A DNA stretch of 64,000 nucleotides. It comes from Chloroflexota bacterium. GTDB taxonomy: Bacteria; Chloroflexota; Anaerolineae; Promineifilales; Promineifilaceae. Shown here in pieces: positions 63,850-64,000 of this stretch; the stretch's first letter is position 1; every line of letters starts with the position of its first letter. The DNA is taken from positions 1-64,000 of the forward strand of contig JAGOMA010000015.1 in the NCBI GenBank assembly GCA_017993775.1, given 5' to 3'. The notes beneath the pieces were generated by a model. The model saw nothing but the letters and a program-made list of their open reading frames with translations, did not search any database and was not told the DNA's origin. A program made the translations under genes and the position numbers.

Positions 63850-64000
63850 ATGAGTTTCCGCACTTTTTTAGATCAGGCTGCTCACAGCGGCGACCTTATC
63901 ACCATCGACAAACCCATCAACACCACCTTTGAATTGGCCAACGTCGCCCATGCCTTGGAAGGACGGCCCGTTCTGTTCAACCACCCGGATGGTTATCGGG
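63850..64000 (+). CDS. UbiD family decarboxylase, 3'-partial
   Basis: Only the first 50 residues are in the window. They read MSFRTFLDQAAHSGDLITID, then KPINTTFELANVAHALEGRP and VLFNHPDGYR. A short N-terminal helix, an xLIxIDxPI strand and an early ExANVAHxLEGRPVLF block match the start of UbiD-like prenylated-FMN-dependent decarboxylases used in quinone or aromatic metabolism. The assignment rests on this short N-terminus, so it is provisional. There is no clear ribosome site (GAGAGAAAATCAAC before ATG). Confidence 0.62.
   Translation, partial: MSFRTFLDQAAHSGDLITIDKPINTTFELANVAHALEGRPVLFNHPDGYR

Overview
The window looks like chromosomal DNA of a Chloroflexota bacterium, probably Anaerolineae-like. 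This is inferred from protein style: an FHA-anchored M23 peptidase with a Thr/Pro 'TPT' linker, a very large nSTAND-WD40 protein, GAF-rich kinases, MocR and CHAD proteins, and GC content that I estimate by eye at 55-60 %. No phage, plasmid or insertion-sequence gene, rRNA or tRNA was seen. Two genes run off the edges: a histidine phosphatase on the left and a UbiD-like decarboxylase on the right.

Layout. 1-10.4 kb: phosphatase; FHA/M23/SH3 cell-wall protein; an MFS exporter, a small four-helix membrane protein and a PadR regulator on the minus strand; a two-component system with a His-rich membrane protein; an SDR epimerase. 10.6-21.2 kb: CHAD protein, two GyrI-like ligand-binding proteins, saccharopine-dehydrogenase-like reductase, AI-2E-type permease, MocR regulator, secreted subtilase. 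21.6-32 kb: TetR regulator, six-GAF histidine kinase, a nucleotidyltransferase-like/methyltransferase fusion, and a nSTAND ATPase with fourteen WD40 repeats. 32-38 kb: rRNA-methyltransferase-like protein, thrB, and pyruvate dehydrogenase E1alpha-E1beta-E2. 38-42.5 kb: response regulator, hybrid sensor kinase and PucR regulator. 42.8-57.8 kb: a branched-chain amino-acid region, ilvB-ilvN-ilvC-leuA-(methyltransferase)-leuC-(two unknown small genes)-leuD-cimA, then a J-domain protein, a YbaK-type deacylase, a secreted unknown and leuB. 57.8-62.7 kb: three phosphofructokinase-family genes in a row, the last a tandem-fused protein resembling eukaryotic PFK. 63-64 kb: an SH3 lipoprotein and the start of ubiD.

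The branched-chain genes form a near-complete pathway: acetolactate synthase, ketol-acid reductoisomerase, the leucine branch, and citramalate synthase as an alternative entry to isoleucine. No ilvD or ilvE is present here. Upstream of ilvB is what reads as a complete ribosome-mediated attenuator: a 28-residue leader peptide dense in Leu/Ile/Val codons, mutually exclusive hairpins and an intrinsic terminator.

Three layers of repeated DNA overlie the genes. (1) The octamer palindrome ACGGCCGT occurs about 120 times by my manual count, mostly inside genes, where it writes T-A-V, (N/D)-G-R or R-P into unrelated proteins. (2) Intergenic hairpin family I has arms AGATnGGACCAATCT. (3) Hairpin family II has arms AGACCCyAAGGGTTT and, in three copies, a conserved interior; one derivative is amplified into a 75-bp tandem array at 53.6-54.0 kb. 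Several operon ends also carry long hairpins built from short repeated words.
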